From contig NZ_JAKGAM010000005.1 in assembly GCF_023061285.1 (NCBI RefSeq), positions 124,001-188,000 of the forward strand: DNA of 64,000 nucleotides, given 5' to 3'. The translations under genes and the position numbers were made by a program. The DNA comes from Chromohalobacter nigrandesensis (GTDB lineage: Bacteria; Pseudomonadota; Gammaproteobacteria; Pseudomonadales; Halomonadaceae). This document shows positions 54,512 through 63,881 of this stretch, piece after piece. The notes under the pieces were generated by a model. That model searched no databases. It saw only the letters and a program-made list of their open reading frames with translations, and was not told the origin of the DNA. Positions within the stretch are counted from its first letter, which is position 1. Every line of letters starts with the position of its first letter.

Positions 54512-56452
54512 TCAGTCGAGCATGAAATTGGCGAAGAAGGCTGAGAGTTCGTCGTGAGCCTCCAGTGGCAGCACCTGGGCGACGTGCTGGTCAGGTCGCA
54601 CTACCACTAGGCAGCCTTGCTCGCGATCTATGCCTCGCATGTCGAAGATATCCTGGCTGCCCTGGCGATCCGCACAGAACACCTTCTCGTAGTCACGCAA
54701 GCCATAGCGCCCTTTTCGTGGCCAGAGCACGCTTGGGAAGTCATCCAAAGAGAGGTCACGGAAGCCCTGCTGGCAGATGGCCCGCAGGTCGAACATCGCA
54801 TCGATGTCTTCCCCCGCCGGAGTGTAGCGGTGCAGGGGGCTATCCAGGGACTCGGTGAGAAATTGGCAGAGTGTCCGCAGTGCTGATCCTTCGGCGGTGG
54901 GGTTGCCGGTCCCGGCGAAGGCGAATAGTCGCCAGCGTCCATCGGCCTCGATCACATGCCCTAGATGCATGGGGTTGGCATCAGAGAGGCGTACCACCGG
55001 CGCGGAATGGAAGCGCGTGCCGATTGCAAAGCCTTCGGCCAGTTGCTGGTGGGTCGGTTCGGCGCAGATCAGCGAGGGGTAGTATTGAATCGCCGTGCCC
55101 GCAGTGAAGCGGCCCTGCTGAATGAAGTATTGCTGGAACTCCTTAGGGTCCACGCCGTCGCCCTGATCTTTGCAAGAGCCTTTGGGCGGGGCGCTGAACA
55201 TCTTGGAGAACTTGCGATCGAAGTCGATTAGCTCCTTGGCCACGGTTTGGCGCTCGGCGTTGTAAGTGTGCAGTAGTGCCGGTGTTGCGACTCCTCGTAG
55301 CACCGAGGCCAGCTTCCAGCCCAGGTTGAACGTGTCGCGCATCGAAACGTTCATGCCCTGCCCGGCCTTGGGGCTGTGGGTGTGGCAGGCATCGCCGGCG
55401 ATAAATACATGCGGAAAGCGGTCTTCCATCTCCGACGTGGGCACATCATCGAACTTGTCGCATAGCCGCTGGCCGATCTCGTAGACCGACCACCAGGCGA
55501 TCTCCTTCACATCCAACGTATAGGGGTGGAGGATGCGCTGGGCAACGGCAACCAGGTGTTCGGCGGTGATGTTGCGGCTCGTGACGCGCTCGTCTTGCTT
55601 GAGCTTGTCGAGCTCGATGTAGAGTCGCACCAAATAGCCACCCTCCCGCGGGATGACCAAGATATTGCCCTCGTTGGCGGAGTGGATCGCCGTCTTCATG
55701 CGGATATCCGGGAAGTCGGTGACCGCCAGCACGTCCATGACGCCCCAGGCCTGATTGGCGGAGTCGCCTTCCAGGGAGCGGCCCAGCGACTTGCGCACCT
55801 GGCTGCGTGCCCCGTCGCAGCCCACCACATAACGGGCGCGCACGGTCTCGATTTCGCCTTGGTGGGCCTCATCGGTGCGCTCGAGGGTCACCGTCACCGG
55901 GTGGTCGGCGTCTAGGGTGACCGCATCGGCCTTGGTCGGATCGGTTTGCACATCGACCACGCGGCGCGAGTAGTTAGGCTCCAGGCGAGAGGGGGAGTTG
56001 CGCATCACCTCCAGGTAAAAGTCGTGGACCCGTGCCTGGTTGAGCACCGTATGAGGGAACTCGGAGAGGTCGTCCTCGGTGTCTTGCACGCGACCGTGGC
56101 GCACGATGTGCTCACGGTTTTCCTCGTCAGGCTTCCAGAACACCGTCTCGTTGATCCAGCAAGCTTCCTTGAGCACTTTCTCGGCGAAGCCGAAGGCATT
56201 GAACATTTCCATGGTGCGGCAGGCGATGCCATCGGCCTGGCCGAGTTCCAGCGGCCCCTCCTTCTGCTCGACGATACGAGTCTTGATATCTGGGAAGGTC
56301 GAAAGCTGGGCCGCCAGTGTCAGGCCAGCCGGGCCGCAGCCAACGATCAGCACATCGACTTCTTCCGGTAAGGTGTCGGTATTGGCGGGCCCCCCAATAG
56401 GAGCGTGCAGAGCCGGGTCGCCGGTGCGGAAGCCATCGCGATGGAATTGCAT
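54512..56452 (-). CDS. mobA: 3-hydroxybenzoate 4-monooxygenase (MobA-like)
   Basis: 646-residue flavoprotein hydroxylase with the extra C-terminal thioredoxin-like domain of the phenol hydroxylase group. FAD motif IVGCGPAGLTLAAQL (about residues 35-49), mid DG motif VGCDGARSQVRKSLG, second FAD motif GDACHTHSPKAGQGMNVSM. N-terminus MQFHRDGFRTG and many blocks resemble Comamonas MobA, which makes protocatechuate from 3-hydroxybenzoate. It heads the TRAP-gentisate operon, which would instead call for gentisate formation; see findings. A gentisate-forming specificity cannot be ruled out by eye. Confidence 0.85.
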   Translation of the reverse strand: MQFHRDGFRTGDPALHAPIGGPANTDTLPEEVDVLIVGCGPAGLTLAAQLSTFPDIKTRIVEQKEGPLELGQADGIACRTMEMFNAFGFAEKVLKEACWINETVFWKPDEENREHIVRHGRVQDTEDDLSEFPHTVLNQARVHDFYLEVMRNSPSRLEPNYSRRVVDVQTDPTKADAVTLDADHPVTVTLERTDEAHQGEIETVRARYVVGCDGARSQVRKSLGRSLEGDSANQAWGVMDVLAVTDFPDIRMKTAIHSANEGNILVIPREGGYLVRLYIELDKLKQDERVTSRNITAEHLVAVAQRILHPYTLDVKEIAWWSVYEIGQRLCDKFDDVPTSEMEDRFPHVFIAGDACHTHSPKAGQGMNVSMRDTFNLGWKLASVLRGVATPALLHTYNAERQTVAKELIDFDRKFSKMFSAPPKGSCKDQGDGVDPKEFQQYFIQQGRFTAGTAIQYYPSLICAEPTHQQLAEGFAIGTRFHSAPVVRLSDANPMHLGHVIEADGRWRLFAFAGTGNPTAEGSALRTLCQFLTESLDSPLHRYTPAGEDIDAMFDLRAICQQGFRDLSLDDFPSVLWPRKGRYGLRDYEKVFCADRQGSQDIFDMRGIDREQGCLVVVRPDQHVAQVLPLEAHDELSAFFANFMLD

Positions 56453-56492
56453 GGGGTTACCTTTTCAGTGGCGATATTGTCGTCACTATGGT

Positions 56493-56524
56493 GATTGTCA
56501 GTATTGTGAGCAATTCTGCCAAAG
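56493..56524 (-). promoter_or_regulatory. repeated operator-like element before mobA
   Basis: GATTGTCAGTATTGTG then AGCAATTCTGCCAAAG, with the dyad ATTGTGAGCAAT (56503-56514), 40 bases upstream of the mobA ATG. Nearly the same as 54474-54504. Confidence 0.6.
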
Positions 56525-56754
56525 TCGTAGCTCGGGCAATAGAGATAAGTCGCGGATAGGATGGCAGCAGCTTGGCACGTGGCCTGGCATTATGTATCCA
56601 GTGCCACGGTTATCATCTATCGAGTTGGTCGGTATGGCTGGCATAGCACAGATACCTTCGATATTGTATGTAAAGACTTAGGCGAGTACGCATTCGCAGT
56701 GATTCATGCGGCGATACTCGATGGTTAAGCAATGGAATTCAGGGAGTCGGCACT
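56525..56754. other. intergenic region between mobA and mipA
   Basis: 230 bases without a gene, holding the divergent promoters for mobA and the outer-membrane protein gene. No other strong signal was seen. Confidence 0.3.
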
Positions 56755-57525
56755 ATGCAGGCGAGATATCGATATGCAGCGCTGGCCGTGGGGCTGCCGC
56801 TGTTGGCAATGGCGGTGCCCAGTCAGGCACAGGAAAGCGGCTGGCAGGGGAGCTTGGGTGCAGGGGCGATTTACTCCCCCGATTACCTGGGAAGCGACGA
56901 TTACGAGACCACGGTGTGGCCGTCGGTCGACCTGACCTATGGCGATAGCGTGTATATCAACGCGCGTGATGGTGTGGGGTGGAACGTCATCAACCGGGAT
57001 GGCTGGAAGGTGTCGCCGTTTCTTGGTTATACCTTCGGGCGCGACGACGAGGACGATCTGCATCGTCTGGACAAGGTCGATGGCGGCGTCACGGCCGGGC
57101 TGCGGGCCGAGTATACCGAGGGCCATTGGCTATACAGTGCGGCGGTGGAAGCCCCCGTCAGCGGGGACGTGGACGGCTATCACGCCAAGGCCAAGGCGCA
57201 TTGGCGCTCGCGCTTGACCCAGCGCCTGTCTGTCTCACTGGGCCCGAGCGTTGCCTACGGGAGCGAGTCCTGGGCCGAGGATATGTTCGGCATCTCCTCG
57301 CGGGAAAGCCAACGTTCGGGGCTAGATGCCTATTCGCCGAACGAGGGGTATTTCAAGGTCGGCGCCGATGCCAGTCTGAGCTATTACCTCACGCGAACAT
57401 GGTCCGTCACGGGATTGGTGGGTGTGTCACGCCTGACCGGCGATGCCAAGGACAGCCCCATCGTCGACGATATCGGTGATGCGACCCAGGCTTATGCAGG
57501 CGGTTTCATTAACTACAACTTCTAG
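56755..57525 (+). CDS. MipA/OmpV-family outer-membrane protein
   Basis: 256-residue predicted beta-barrel. Signal peptide to about residue 25 (AVPSQAQ), mature start ESGWQGSLGAGAIYSPDYLG, and a C-terminal aromatic residue (INYNF), the mark of outer-membrane insertion. MipA homologues act in murein-complex scaffolding or as osmotic-stress porin-like proteins. A role in aromatic uptake is possible from its site between clusters but unproven. It ends before a strong terminator. Confidence 0.85.
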   Translation: MQARYRYAALAVGLPLLAMAVPSQAQESGWQGSLGAGAIYSPDYLGSDDYETTVWPSVDLTYGDSVYINARDGVGWNVINRDGWKVSPFLGYTFGRDDEDDLHRLDKVDGGVTAGLRAEYTEGHWLYSAAVEAPVSGDVDGYHAKAKAHWRSRLTQRLSVSLGPSVAYGSESWAEDMFGISSRESQRSGLDAYSPNEGYFKVGADASLSYYLTRTWSVTGLVGVSRLTGDAKDSPIVDDIGDATQAYAGGFINYNF

Positions 57526-57553
57526 TTACGAAACATAACGGTGCTGAACAACG

Positions 57554-57588
57554 AAGCGCCCCCGCCCAATGATTGGGCGGGGGCGCTT
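57554..57588. terminator. bidirectional terminator, 17-bp arms
   Basis: AAGCGCCCCCGCCCAAT (57554-57570) and ATTGGGCGGGGGCGCTT (57572-57588), perfect arms with a one-base centre. It lies between two converging genes, mipA and the aldehyde dehydrogenase, and would stop both. Confidence 0.85.
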
Positions 57589-57611
57589 ACGTTGGGGCGT
57601 TCACGGTTTGC

Positions 57612-58991
57612 TTACTCGGCGATATAGACCGTGCGCACGTTGAGGAAGGCGCCAAAGCCGTATTCGCTTTGCTCGCGACCGTAGCCGCTTTCCTTGACGC
57701 CGCCGAAGGGCAGTTCGGCGAAGGGTGTGGTGGGCCGGTTGACGAAGCTCATGCCGACTTCGAGTCGGCGTGCGACTTGCTCGGCGCGTTTCACGTCCTG
57801 GCCGACCACGGTGCCGCCCAGTCCATAGCGGCAGTTGTTGGCCAGCTCGATGGCGTGTTCGGCGTCGTCGGCGACGATGACCGAGGCCACCGGGCCGAAC
57901 AGTTCCTCGTCGAAGGCCGGGTTGCCGGGCGCCACATTGGTCAGCACGGTCGGGGCGTACCAGGCACCGGGACGGTCGAGGATCTCGCCGCCGGTTTCGA
58001 GCTGCGCCCCGCCCTTGATCGCGCGCTGCACCTGATCGTGTATATCGTCACGCAGGTCCTTGCGCGACATGGGGCCGACCTCGGTGTCGCCGTCCATGGG
58101 ATCGCCGATGCTCATCGTCTGAACACGGTCGATGAGGCGCTCGGTAAAGCGCTCCAGCATCGGGCGTTCGACGATCAAGCGCTTGGACGCGGCGCAGCTT
58201 TGCCCGGTATTGTCGAAGCGGCCATTCACGGCCAGTTCCACTGCCTTGTCGACATCGGCGTCGTCGAGGACGATCAGCGGGTCGATGCCGCCAAGTTCGA
58301 GCACGCTGGGCTTGATGGCGTCGCCGGCGATCTTGGCCACGGCACGGCCGGCTTCCTCGCTGCCGGTCAGTGTGACGCCGCAGACGAGCGGATCGTGAAC
58401 GATGCCTTCGACCTTGTCGGAACCGACCGGCAGCCAGGTGAAGGTGCCCTCCTTGAAGCCGGCGTCATGAAACAGCTTGGTGATGTATTTGGCACAGCCC
58501 GGCACGTTGGAGGCGTGCTTGAGCAGGCAAACGTTGCCACCCGCCAGGTTGGGCGCGGCGAAACGCACCACCTGATAAAGCGGATAGTTCCACGGCATCA
58601 CGCCGAGCACGGCGCCCATCGGGTCGTGGACGATCTCGGCCTTCTGCGCGCCTTCTACCTGGCGTGACTGAGGCTCGAGCAGGGATTCCAGGTTGTCGGC
58701 GTAGAAGCGCACGATGGCCGAGGAAATCTGCGTCTCGGCAATCCCCTGGTGGAATGGCTTGCCCATTTCATGGGCGATGATCTCAGCCATTTCGCGCTGA
58801 TGCTGGTCGATCAAGTCGGCCAGTGCGGTGAGCCGTTGGCGACGGTCGGCCAACGGCAGGTGACGGAATTCGGCATAGCCTGCGCGGGCTTGGTCGAGCT
58901 TTTCGGCCAACTGGTCATCGTCGAGCATGTCGTGCTCGCCGAGAACTTGATCGTTGGCGGGATTGACGGCGGTGAGAGTCTTGCGGCTCAT
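57612..58991 (-). CDS. succinate-semialdehyde dehydrogenase-type aldehyde dehydrogenase (Sad/YneI-like)
   Basis: 459-residue NAD(P)-dependent aldehyde dehydrogenase. Glu in LELGGIDP (about residue 233), catalytic Cys in GQSCAASKR (about 267). The short length and GAVLGVMPWNYPLYQV fit the Sad class. The start at 58991 follows AAGGAGG; the longer frame covers transketolase shadow. Separated from transketolase by a hairpin, so probably its own unit. It could oxidise succinate semialdehyde or a related small aldehyde. Confidence 0.85.
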   Translation of the reverse strand: MSRKTLTAVNPANDQVLGEHDMLDDDQLAEKLDQARAGYAEFRHLPLADRRQRLTALADLIDQHQREMAEIIAHEMGKPFHQGIAETQISSAIVRFYADNLESLLEPQSRQVEGAQKAEIVHDPMGAVLGVMPWNYPLYQVVRFAAPNLAGGNVCLLKHASNVPGCAKYITKLFHDAGFKEGTFTWLPVGSDKVEGIVHDPLVCGVTLTGSEEAGRAVAKIAGDAIKPSVLELGGIDPLIVLDDADVDKAVELAVNGRFDNTGQSCAASKRLIVERPMLERFTERLIDRVQTMSIGDPMDGDTEVGPMSRKDLRDDIHDQVQRAIKGGAQLETGGEILDRPGAWYAPTVLTNVAPGNPAFDEELFGPVASVIVADDAEHAIELANNCRYGLGGTVVGQDVKRAEQVARRLEVGMSFVNRPTTPFAELPFGGVKESGYGREQSEYGFGAFLNVRTVYIAE

Positions 58992-59098
58992 ATCATCCTC
59001 CTTAACGGGATCGTCGGTGACGAATCTTCCCGAGGCAGCTTTCCTGCTTGCCTCACTATTCGTTCTGGCGATGCTGGAGGAGAGAATCAAGGGGGGAC

Positions 59099-59127
59099 GG
59101 CGACATGACCTTGGTGGCCATGTCGCC
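59099..59127 (-). terminator. hairpin after transketolase
   Basis: GGCGACATG (59099-59107) and CATGTCGCC (59119-59127), perfect 9-base stem eight bases past the transketolase stop on the minus strand. No T run. Confidence 0.55.
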
Positions 59128-59134
59128 AGATGCC

Positions 59135-61126
59135 TCAGTCGAGCAAGGTGCGGGCCGTGTCGACCACGTTCTCGACGGTGAAGCCGAAGTGGCGGAACAA
59201 GTCCTCGGCCTTGCCCGATTCCCCGTAGCCGGTCATGCCGATCACGCTGCCGCGAGGGCCGACGTACTTGCGCCAGTAGTCGGGATGCGAGGCTTCGATG
59301 GCGAGGCGGCGTGTCACCGCGGGCGGCAGCACCGTCTCCTGGTAATCGGCGTCTTGGGCATCGAAGGCGCTGGCGCAGGGCATCGAGACGACGCGAACCT
59401 GCCGCCCCTGGGCGTTGAGCTGGGTGGCGGCCTCCATGGCCAGGCCCACTTCCGAACCGGTGGCGATGAGAATCAGCTCCGGCGAGGCGTCGCTGTCGTA
59501 GAGTACGTAACCGCCGCGTTCGATAGCCGCGAGCTGCGCGACATCGCGTGCTTGTCCGGGTAGCCCTTGGCGGGAGAAGACCAGGGCCGTGGGGCCGTCC
59601 TGGCGCTTGAGCGCCGCCAGCCAGGCCACGCTGGTCTCGGTGGCATCGCAGGGGCGCCACGTCGCCAAGTGGGGCGTGATACGCAGCGCATTGAGCTGTT
59701 CGATGGGTTGGTGCGTAGGGCCGTCTTCGCCCAGGCCGATGGAGTCGTGGGTGTAGACGAAGATCACCTGGCGCCGGGCGAGGGCGGCCATGCGCACGGC
59801 GTTGTGCATGTACTCCATGAAGGTGAGGAATGTCGCCCCGTAGGGAATGAAGCCGCCGTGCATGCTGATGCCGTTCATGATGGCGCCCATGGCGAACTCA
59901 CGGACACCGTAATGCAGGTAGTTGCCCTCGGGGGACTGCGCGGAGAGTACGCGTGCTCCCTCCCAGAACGTCAGGTTCGACGGCGCGAGATCGGCACTGC
60001 CGCCGAGTAGTTCCGGCAGCTTGGGCCCCAGACGATTGAGCACATTCAGCGAGGCTTTGCGCGAGGCGAGCGTGTCGCAGGCTTGCTGGGCCTCTTCGAT
60101 CAGGGCGCTGCCGCCCAGGTCGCCGGGTAGCTCGCCACGCCAGCGGCGCTCGAGTTCTTCGGCGAGTTCGGGATAGGCCTCGGCGTAGCGCGCGAAGCGC
60201 TGACGCCACTCGGCCTCGGCTTGTTGGCCGGCCGTGTCGGCGTTCCACTCCGCGTAGATGTCGGTGGGCACATGAAACGGCGGATGCGGCCAGTCGAGGC
60301 GCTGGCGTGCGGCGGCGACTTCGTCCTCGCCCAGGGCAGCGCCATGGCAGGCGCCGGTGCCCTGTTTATTGGGCGCGCCGAAGCCGATGACCGTCTTGCA
60401 GATGATCAAGGTCGGGTGCTGAGCGTGTTGCGTGGCAGCGGTGATGGCGTCTTCGATGGCGGCGGGGTCATGGCCGTCGACATCGGCGATGACTTGCCAG
60501 CCGTAGGCCTCGAAGCGCTTGGCGGTGTCGTCGGTGAACCATCCTGCGACCTCGCCATCGATGGAGATGCCGTTGTCATCATAGATGACGGTGAGCTTGC
60601 CGAGGCCCTGTGTGCCCGCCAGCGAGCAGGCTTCGTGGCTGATGCCTTCCATCAGGCAACCGTCGCCGACGAAGCACCAGGTGCGATGGTCGACGATCTC
60701 GTGTCCTGGGCGATTGTATTGCGCGGCCAGGGTGCGTTCGGCCAGCGCCAAGCCCACGGCGTTGGCGAGCCCCTGACCCAGCGGGCCGGTGGTGGTTTCG
60801 ACCCCGGGCGTATAACCCAGCTCGGGATGCCCGGGCGTGCGCGAATGGAGCTGGCGGAATTGCTTGATGTCGTCGATGGCCAGATCGTAACCGCTGAGAT
60901 GCAACAGCGAATACAAGAGCATCGAGCCATGCCCGTTGGAGAGCACGAAACGGTCGCGGTCGGGCCAGGTCGGGTTGCCGGGGTTGTGCTTTAGATGGTC
61001 GTTCCATAACACTTCGGCGATATCGGCCATGCCCATCGGTGCGCCGGGGTGGCCGGAATTGGCGGACTGTACGGCATCCATCGAAAGGGCGCGAATGGCA
61101 TTGGCCAGCGTGAAGCGAGAGGGCAT
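59135..61126 (-). CDS. tkt: transketolase
   Basis: 663-residue thiamine diphosphate enzyme. TPP/metal motif [18 protein letters not shown] (about residues 152-169), N-terminal [13 protein letters not shown], and the C-terminal half with [20 protein letters not shown]. The start at 61126 follows GGAGGAG; a start five codons earlier is possible. It moves two-carbon units between sugar phosphates. Located after transaldolase and dihydroxyacetone kinase, a set that could also handle formaldehyde through dihydroxyacetone. A classical pentose-phosphate role cannot be told apart by sequence. Confidence 0.92.
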   Translation of the reverse strand: MPSRFTLANAIRALSMDAVQSANSGHPGAPMGMADIAEVLWNDHLKHNPGNPTWPDRDRFVLSNGHGSMLLYSLLHLSGYDLAIDDIKQFRQLHSRTPGHPELGYTPGVETTTGPLGQGLANAVGLALAERTLAAQYNRPGHEIVDHRTWCFVGDGCLMEGISHEACSLAGTQGLGKLTVIYDDNGISIDGEVAGWFTDDTAKRFEAYGWQVIADVDGHDPAAIEDAITAATQHAQHPTLIICKTVIGFGAPNKQGTGACHGAALGEDEVAAARQRLDWPHPPFHVPTDIYAEWNADTAGQQAEAEWRQRFARYAEAYPELAEELERRWRGELPGDLGGSALIEEAQQACDTLASRKASLNVLNRLGPKLPELLGGSADLAPSNLTFWEGARVLSAQSPEGNYLHYGVREFAMGAIMNGISMHGGFIPYGATFLTFMEYMHNAVRMAALARRQVIFVYTHDSIGLGEDGPTHQPIEQLNALRITPHLATWRPCDATETSVAWLAALKRQDGPTALVFSRQGLPGQARDVAQLAAIERGGYVLYDSDASPELILIATGSEVGLAMEAATQLNAQGRQVRVVSMPCASAFDAQDADYQETVLPPAVTRRLAIEASHPDYWRKYVGPRGSVIGMTGYGESGKAEDLFRHFGFTVENVVDTARTLLD

Positions 61127-61151
61127 GGGGGTCTCCTCCATGAGCGGTGAA

Positions 61152-62108
61152 TCAGTTAGCGAGCCGGTCGGCGATCAAGTCCTCGAGGCAGGCCTGATCG
61201 TCGGCGAAGCGCCGGATGCCTTCGGCCAGCTTGTCGATGGCCATGGGATCCTGATTATGCTGCCAGCGGAAGGCGCTTTCCCCGAGGGGCGAGGCAGGCC
61301 GTGCCTCGGGATGCGTGAAGCGCACCTGGGGCTCGACATTACCTTCGCGCGCCTCGAGCGTTTCCAGCAATGCAGGGGAGATCGTCAGCCGATGACAGCC
61401 GGCGAGAGCGAGGACTTGATCCGGCGTACGGAAGCTGGCTCCCATGACGACGGTGTCGTAGCCGCCCTGGTCGGCACGCTCGCAGACCTGGCGCACGAAC
61501 CGCACGCCGGGGTCATCGTCGGGCTCGAATGTCTGCTGGGTCTCTTTCTGATACCAGTCGGTGACACGCCCCACGAAGGGTGAGATCAGGAACACCCCCG
61601 CATCGAAGCAAGCCTGCGCCTGGGCGTCGCTGAACAAAAGCGTCAGGTTGCACTGGATGCCTTCGCGCTCGAGCACCTCGGCGGCGCGAATGCCCTCCCA
61701 GGTCGAGGCGAGCTTGATCAGGATACGCTCGCGGCCGATACCCAGTGCCTCGTAACGCGCCACCAACTCATGGGCCTTGCGGATACTGGCCTGGGTATCG
61801 AACGAGAGTTTGGCGGCGACCTCGGTGGAGACGCGTCCCGGAATAAGCTGGGCGACCTCGCTGCCGATGCCGACCGAGAGTCGGTCGACAATACGCGCCA
61901 GCCGCTCGGCGTCATGCGTCTTCTCGGCACGCTCCTCAGCCAGGATCCGCTCGATCAGCGGCTGATAGCCGGGTAGCTCGAATGCCTTGAGGATCAAGGA
62001 AGGATTGGTGGTGGCATCGACGGGCCGATAACGTTCGATGGCGGCTGGGTCTCCGGTGTCGGCGACCACTTGCGACAGCGCTTTGAGTGAGTCGAGCTGT
62101 GAAACCAT
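61152..62108 (-). CDS. tal: transaldolase
   Basis: 318 residues, the TalB-type length. Catalytic Lys in [12 protein letters not shown] (about residues 127-138), and [14 protein letters not shown] near residues 29-42. It starts at 62108 behind GGAG. It moves a three-carbon dihydroxyacetone unit between sugar phosphates. Adjacent to transketolase (gap 25 bases), so co-transcribed. Fully intact. Confidence 0.93.
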   Translation of the reverse strand: MVSQLDSLKALSQVVADTGDPAAIERYRPVDATTNPSLILKAFELPGYQPLIERILAEERAEKTHDAERLARIVDRLSVGIGSEVAQLIPGRVSTEVAAKLSFDTQASIRKAHELVARYEALGIGRERILIKLASTWEGIRAAEVLEREGIQCNLTLLFSDAQAQACFDAGVFLISPFVGRVTDWYQKETQQTFEPDDDPGVRFVRQVCERADQGGYDTVVMGASFRTPDQVLALAGCHRLTISPALLETLEAREGNVEPQVRFTHPEARPASPLGESAFRWQHNQDPMAIDKLAEGIRRFADDQACLEDLIADRLAN

Positions 62109-62206
62109 GGTGTGCTCCGCCGCGATATGCGGGCGTGAAGGCCCACGACGCATCAGGCAGCGTCGGGGCGAGAAAGTGGAAAGACAGGCGAGCGGCCACC
62201 CAGCGC

Positions 62207-62860
62207 TCAGGCGGCGGCTTTTTCCAGGCGGTGTTCGGTGCTGTCGGCCAAGCGGGTCAGCAGCAGGCAGCACGACACCGCGCCGGCATCCAGATGACCG
62301 CACGAGCGTTCGCCGAGGCGTGCCGCGCGCCCGATCTTGGCTTCCAGTTCGAACGTCGAATCGCGACCGTATTGGGCGCCATTGCGTAACGCCTGCAGTG
62401 CGTGGGGAAAGTCGTCTCCGCCCTCGACGGCGTCGCGGTAACGTTCGATGGCCGGCACCAGGGTATCGAGCAGGCACTTGTCGCCGACCTTGGCATCGCT
62501 GATCTGCTCGAGCGCTTCGCGGCCGTCGGCGAGCATGTCGCCGAAATCCTTGGCATCGAGGACGGTCTTGTCCTTGACCGACTTGGCCATGCCCATGAAG
62601 AGGCTGCCGTAAAGCGGCCCCATCGAGCCGCCGATCGAGCCCATCAAGGTCGTGGCAAGCGTGCCCAGCGCCTTGGAAAGCGACAGCGATTGGCTGGCGA
62701 TAGACTCCCCGCAAAGCCGAAAGCCCTTGGCCATGTTGATGCCGTGATCGCCGTCGCCGATCGCGCCATCGACATCACTCAGATATTGGCGGTTGTCGAC
62801 GATGACCTCGACCAACTCCTCAAGAATGTCCCTGCCGTGAGTCGCATCCAGAACTTGCAT
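62207..62860 (-). CDS. dhaL: dihydroxyacetone kinase, ADP/ATP-binding subunit
   Basis: 217-residue DhaL. The nucleotide/magnesium motif DGDHGINMAKGF (about residues 36-47) and GSIGGSMGPLYGS (about 74-86) are present. It works with DhaK. No DhaM phosphotransferase partner is seen in the window, so either it lies beyond the right edge or elsewhere, or the enzyme works with ATP. Confidence 0.9.
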   Translation of the reverse strand: MQVLDATHGRDILEELVEVIVDNRQYLSDVDGAIGDGDHGINMAKGFRLCGESIASQSLSLSKALGTLATTLMGSIGGSMGPLYGSLFMGMAKSVKDKTVLDAKDFGDMLADGREALEQISDAKVGDKCLLDTLVPAIERYRDAVEGGDDFPHALQALRNGAQYGRDSTFELEAKIGRAARLGERSCGHLDAGAVSCCLLLTRLADSTEHRLEKAAA

Positions 62861-62888
62861 GGTGAATCTCCCGTGTTAGCGGTTCCGA

Positions 62889-63881
62889 TCAGCACTGCGT
62901 GATGGCCAGCGAGCGTGCCGGGGCGTCCAGCAAAGGTTTGAGTTCGTCGTCGAGCTTCATCAGCGTGAGCGTGGCGCCCATCATCTCCAGCGAGGTGAAG
63001 TAATTGCCGATGTCCGTACGGTGCACGCGGATGTTGGCGTCTTCGAGCCGCTCGGCGATGTGTGCGTAGAGGATATTGAGCTCCATCACCGGCGTGGCGC
63101 CAAGCCCGGAGATCAACACCGCCACCTCGCTGCCGGCGAAGTCCTGGTCGGCGAGAACAGGGTCGCACATGGCCGTAGCGATGGCCTCGGCACTGGTCAG
63201 CGGCGCGACCTCGATCCCCGGTTCGCCGTGGTGGCCGATGCCGAGCTCCATGTGCCCGGGCTCGATCGAAAAGTTGGGTTTGCCGTTGGCGGGGATGGTG
63301 CAGCTACTCAGCCCGATGCCGATACTCGAACACGCATCGACGGCCTTCTGCGCCAGTCGAATGACCTCGTCGAGACTGTCGCCTCGGGCCGCCGCCGCGC
63401 CGCCGATTTTCCACATCATCACCTCGCCGGCCACGCCGCGCCGCTTGTCGCGCTCCGACGCCGGTGCCGAGGCCACGTCGTCGCGTGCAATCACCGTCTT
63501 GACCTCGATGTCTTCCAGCTCGGCCATTTGCTTGGCCATCTTCACGTTCATGTTGTCGCCCGCGTAGTTGCCGTACAGGCAGGCGACGCCCTGCCCATGG
63601 GGCGCGGCACGGAAGGCTTCGAGGAATGCATCGGCGGTGGGTGACGAAAATATCTCACCGATGGCCACCGCATCGCACATCCCCGCGCCGATATAGCCCA
63701 GGAAGGCGGGTTCGTGGCCGGAACCGCCACCGGTCACGACCCCCACCTTGTCGCTCGGGCTGCTCGGGTACTTGAGGACGCGCGAGTGGTCGGTGGCGGC
63801 AAACAAGCTCGGCGAGGCGCGCAAGTAACCTTTGATGGCGTCGTCCACGACGTTGTCGGGGTCATTGATGATGCGTTGCAT
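62889..63881 (-). CDS. dhaK: dihydroxyacetone kinase, substrate-binding subunit
   Basis: 330-residue DhaK. N-terminal GGGSGHEPAFLGYIG (about residues 51-65) binds dihydroxyacetone. A His in GHHGEPGIE (about residue 218) would bind the substrate covalently. First gene of dhaK-dhaL-tal-tkt. It phosphorylates dihydroxyacetone to the glycolytic intermediate. A related ketose such as erythrulose is an alternative for some DhaK homologues. A ribosome site AGAGGA precedes the ATG. Confidence 0.92.
   Translation of the reverse strand: MQRIINDPDNVVDDAIKGYLRASPSLFAATDHSRVLKYPSSPSDKVGVVTGGGSGHEPAFLGYIGAGMCDAVAIGEIFSSPTADAFLEAFRAAPHGQGVACLYGNYAGDNMNVKMAKQMAELEDIEVKTVIARDDVASAPASERDKRRGVAGEVMMWKIGGAAAARGDSLDEVIRLAQKAVDACSSIGIGLSSCTIPANGKPNFSIEPGHMELGIGHHGEPGIEVAPLTSAEAIATAMCDPVLADQDFAGSEVAVLISGLGATPVMELNILYAHIAERLEDANIRVHRTDIGNYFTSLEMMGATLTLMKLDDELKPLLDAPARSLAITQC

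Noticed and set aside
57573-58667. 364-codon plus-strand open frame
   Set aside because: Antisense to the aldehyde dehydrogenase, which has all catalytic motifs.
58992-59660. Longer N-terminus for the aldehyde dehydrogenase
   Set aside because: The extension is out-of-frame transketolase; AAGGAGG lies directly before the ATG at 58991.
62109-62714. Longer N-terminus for transaldolase
   Set aside because: The extension overlaps dhaL in another frame; the family start is [11 protein letters not shown] at 62108.
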